From NCBI RefSeq assembly GCF_015686695.1, contig NZ_JADPMR010000001.1, positions 2,728,001 through 2,792,000 of the forward strand: a stretch of DNA of 64,000 nt, written 5' to 3'. The position numbers and the translations under genes were made by a program. This document shows positions 62,662 to 64,000 of this stretch, piece after piece (the first letter of the stretch is position 1; each line of letters opens with the position of its first letter). The stretch is from Vibrio nitrifigilis (lineage in GTDB: Bacteria; Pseudomonadota; Gammaproteobacteria; Enterobacterales; Vibrionaceae). The notes beneath the pieces were generated by a model. That model saw only the letters and a program-made list of their open reading frames with translations. It made no database searches and was not told the origin of the DNA.

Positions 62662-62711
62662 TAAATTAAACGGTAGAGTGTTAGACACTTTACGGTAAAA
62701 ACCAGTTTCGC

Positions 62712-62788
62712 GGAGCGGTAGTTCAGCTGGTTAGAATACCGGCCTGTCACGCCGGGGGTCGCGGGTTCGAATCCCGTCCGTTCCGCCA
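62712..62788 (+). tRNA. tRNA-Asp(GTC)
   Basis: A 77-nt tRNA with encoded CCA; the anticodon loop CTGTCAC gives GTC. It is the distal tRNA of the rRNA operon, 50 bp after 5S. Confidence 0.97.
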
Positions 62789-62798
62789 CTTAGTTTTG

Positions 62799-62828
62799 AA
62801 GCCTCAATCGAAAGATTGAGGCTTTTTT
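62799..62828 (+). terminator. Intrinsic terminator of the rRNA operon
   Basis: AAGCCTCAATC/GATTGAGGCTT forms a perfect 11-bp stem with a GAAA tetraloop and a T run, 10 bp after tRNA-Asp. Confidence 0.93.
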
Positions 62829-62842
62829 GTTTTGGCTATTTG

Positions 62843-62915
62843 GGACTGGGCGTGTTGCTGGTTAGCATTACCGTGGGACGAATCCCGGTTGCCCGTAACC
62901 CCGGCCGGTCCGCAC
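62843..62915 (+). pseudogene. Decayed tRNA-Asp copy
   Basis: The sequence aligns with the intact tRNA-Asp: GGACTGGGCGTGTTGCTGGTTAG matches the acceptor and D arm (given here in part), CATTACCG the next segment, GTGGGACGAATCCCG the T arm, and TCCGCAC the acceptor end and the following bases. The anticodon arm is missing and about 20 extra bases lie before the 3' end, so it cannot fold as a tRNA. Confidence 0.75.
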
Positions 62916-62924
62916 TGAGTTTTG

Positions 62925-62955
62925 AAGCCCTGAACGAAAGTTCGGGGCTTTTTTG
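62925..62955 (+). terminator. Second terminator after the tRNA-Asp remnant
   Basis: AAGCCCTGAAC/GTTCGGGGCTT forms an 11-bp stem (one G-U) with the same GAAA loop and T run as the first terminator, and the same flanking bases (AGTTTTG before, TTTTTTGTG after). It is a diverged duplicate. Confidence 0.92.
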
Positions 62956-63109
62956 TGCCTGATATTTTTGTTTAAGTTCTTTTCTTATAAAGGTTCAGCT
63001 AATCTTATGTTAATTTGTTGTGATAAAAGATCTGGTATCTTTTAATAGTACAGAGCCGATGATAATTTAGTTGCTGAATGTTTAGCATCAATTCTATGGA
63101 GCATACTGA

Positions 63110-64000
63110 ATGAAGGTATCTTTAACGATATTACTGCTGTCTTATATAGTCTCTAGTGCTGTGTATGCTGCTGATACAACGACAAATGATACTGATGATT
63201 CGTTAGTCGATGAGAGAACAAAAGAAGAACACAAAGTGATGGATAATCCTTTCGTGATTATGCCACACAAAGCTAACTACCTTTTACCTGTTACTTATAA
63301 CCCTCACCCTAATAACAAGCCTTTTCGCGATGATGATGAATACGCTGATTCACTAGATAATTTTGAGGCCAAGTTTCAAATCTCTTTTAAAATGCCTCTT
63401 GCTATTGATCTTGTGGGTGATGGTGACTTGTACTTCGCCTATACCAACCAGTCATGGTGGCAGGTATACAATAAAGACAGTTCTGCGCCATTTCGTGAAA
63501 CCGTCCATGAACCAGAACTATTTTTATTGTTTGATAATGATTGGGAAGTCGCTGGATTTAAAAATTCTTACTGGATGGTCGGTGCTGATCATCAGTCTAA
63601 TGGGCGTTCTAGTACCCTATCTCGTAGCTGGAATAGACTTTATGGCTCTATGATATTTGATAAAGGCCCATTAGCTCTAAGTACAAAAGTATGGTGGCGT
63701 ATACCTGAGAGTGAAAAAAGTAGCCCAACAGATGCGACTGGCGATGATAATCCTGATATTACGCATTATATGGGTAACTTTGAATTAACAGGCTTGTATG
63801 GTGTGGGTGAGCAACGCTATAGCTTTATGTTTCGTAATAACTTAGAGAAGCACAACCGTGCTGCTCTAGAGTTAACTTGGAGTTATCCAATTCATCGTAA
63901 TTTACGTGCGTATGTTCAGTATTTTAATGGTTATGGTGAAAGTTTAATTGATTATAACGTTCATACTCAAAGAATTGGTGTGGGTATCGCATTAAATGAT
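63110..64000 (+). CDS. pldA: Outer-membrane phospholipase A (3'-truncated by window edge)
   Basis: PldA is an outer-membrane barrel that hydrolyses phospholipids that have reached the outer leaflet. Frame 2 from the ATG at 63110 (RBS GGAG at 63098) stays open for 297 codons to the window end. It has a signal peptide (MKVSLTILLLSYIVSSAVYA), a catalytic His161-x-Ser163 in HQSNGRSS, and Asn175 in SRSWNRLY; these match His142, Ser144 and Asn156 of the E. coli enzyme. DDNPDITHYMG and GYGESLIDYN are also family signatures. The sequence reaches GIALND, where E. coli ends with only two more residues, so only a few codons are cut off. Confidence 0.95.
   Translation, partial: MKVSLTILLLSYIVSSAVYAADTTTNDTDDSLVDERTKEEHKVMDNPFVIMPHKANYLLPVTYNPHPNNKPFRDDDEYADSLDNFEAKFQISFKMPLAIDLVGDGDLYFAYTNQSWWQVYNKDSSAPFRETVHEPELFLLFDNDWEVAGFKNSYWMVGADHQSNGRSSTLSRSWNRLYGSMIFDKGPLALSTKVWWRIPESEKSSPTDATGDDNPDITHYMGNFELTGLYGVGEQRYSFMFRNNLEKHNRAALELTWSYPIHRNLRAYVQYFNGYGESLIDYNVHTQRIGVGIALND

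Noticed and set aside
63363..63653. 96-residue plus-strand frame near the window end
   Set aside because: It lies in a different frame inside pldA, whose own frame is open from 63110 to the window end with family motifs.

Overview
The window is a stretch of core chromosome from a gammaproteobacterium of the family Vibrionaceae, most likely a Vibrio. The gene order (rpoBC-rsd-nudC-hemE ... gpmI ... psd-rsgA-orn-tRNAs-queG-tsaE-amiB-mutL-miaA-hfq-hflXKC ... fkpA-yheO-tusDCB-rpsL-rpsG-fusA-tuf-bfd-bfr-rpsF-priB-rpsR-rplI-dnaB-alr-pgi-zur-dusA-pspG-cysJIH-rrn) is the one I recall from chromosome 1 of vibrios, and the proteins look like close relatives of the Escherichia coli ones. The species cannot be resolved by eye. 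I see no insertion sequence, prophage, integron, CRISPR array, toxin-antitoxin pair or defence island, and base composition looks even along the window.

Layout. 1-6.8 kb: the 3' 60% of rpoB (the window opens at the end of the rifampicin region) and all of rpoC. 6.9-18.4 kb: housekeeping genes on both strands (rsd, nudC, hemE, a TetR regulator, a DHH phosphoesterase, envC, gpmI, an EamA transporter, psd, rsgA, orn). 18.6-19.8 kb: five tandem tRNA-Gly(GCC)/tRNA-fMet pairs. 19.8-20.36 kb: a gene-free AT-rich stretch with two perfect inverted DnaA boxes and a third match, in the same place as the datA locus of E. coli. 20.4-31.1 kb: queG, then tsaE-amiB-mutL-miaA-hfq-hflX-hflK-hflC-DUF2065. 31.2-35.2 kb: slyX, a WD40 lipoprotein, fkpA, yheO and tusDCB. 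35.3-39.9 kb: the str operon (rpsL-rpsG-fusA-tuf). 40.0-42.5 kb: bfd-bfr and the rpsF-priB-rpsR-rplI operon. 42.5-52.4 kb: a DUF481 protein, dnaB-alr, yjbQ, pgi, a CheX-like protein, zur, dusA, pspG, an outer-membrane barrel and a small unknown gene. 52.5-56.8 kb: cysJIH. 56.9-62.8 kb: an rRNA operon (16S, tRNA-Ile, tRNA-Ala, 23S, 5S, tRNA-Asp) with two promoters, followed by a decayed tRNA-Asp copy with its own terminator. 63.1 kb to the end: pldA, cut a few codons before its stop.

How the genes work together. Most of the window serves gene expression: RNA polymerase and its sigma-70 partner Rsd, ribosomal proteins, elongation factors, rRNA, initiator tRNA, ribosome GTPases (RsgA, HflX), tRNA modification (TsaE, MiaA, QueG, TusBCD, DusA), RNA turnover (Orn, NudC, Hfq). 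EnvC and AmiB form a cell-division peptidoglycan pair; HflK and HflC form the FtsH regulatory complex; Bfd and Bfr release and store iron; CysJIH reduce PAPS and sulfite; DnaB and PriB act in replication. The observations most worth a second look are non-coding: the datA-like DnaA-box cluster, the tRNA array with two co-varying T-stem forms of initiator tRNA, the tRNA-Asp remnant, a shared 37-bp intergenic repeat, and structured leaders before pgi, dusA and rpoC.
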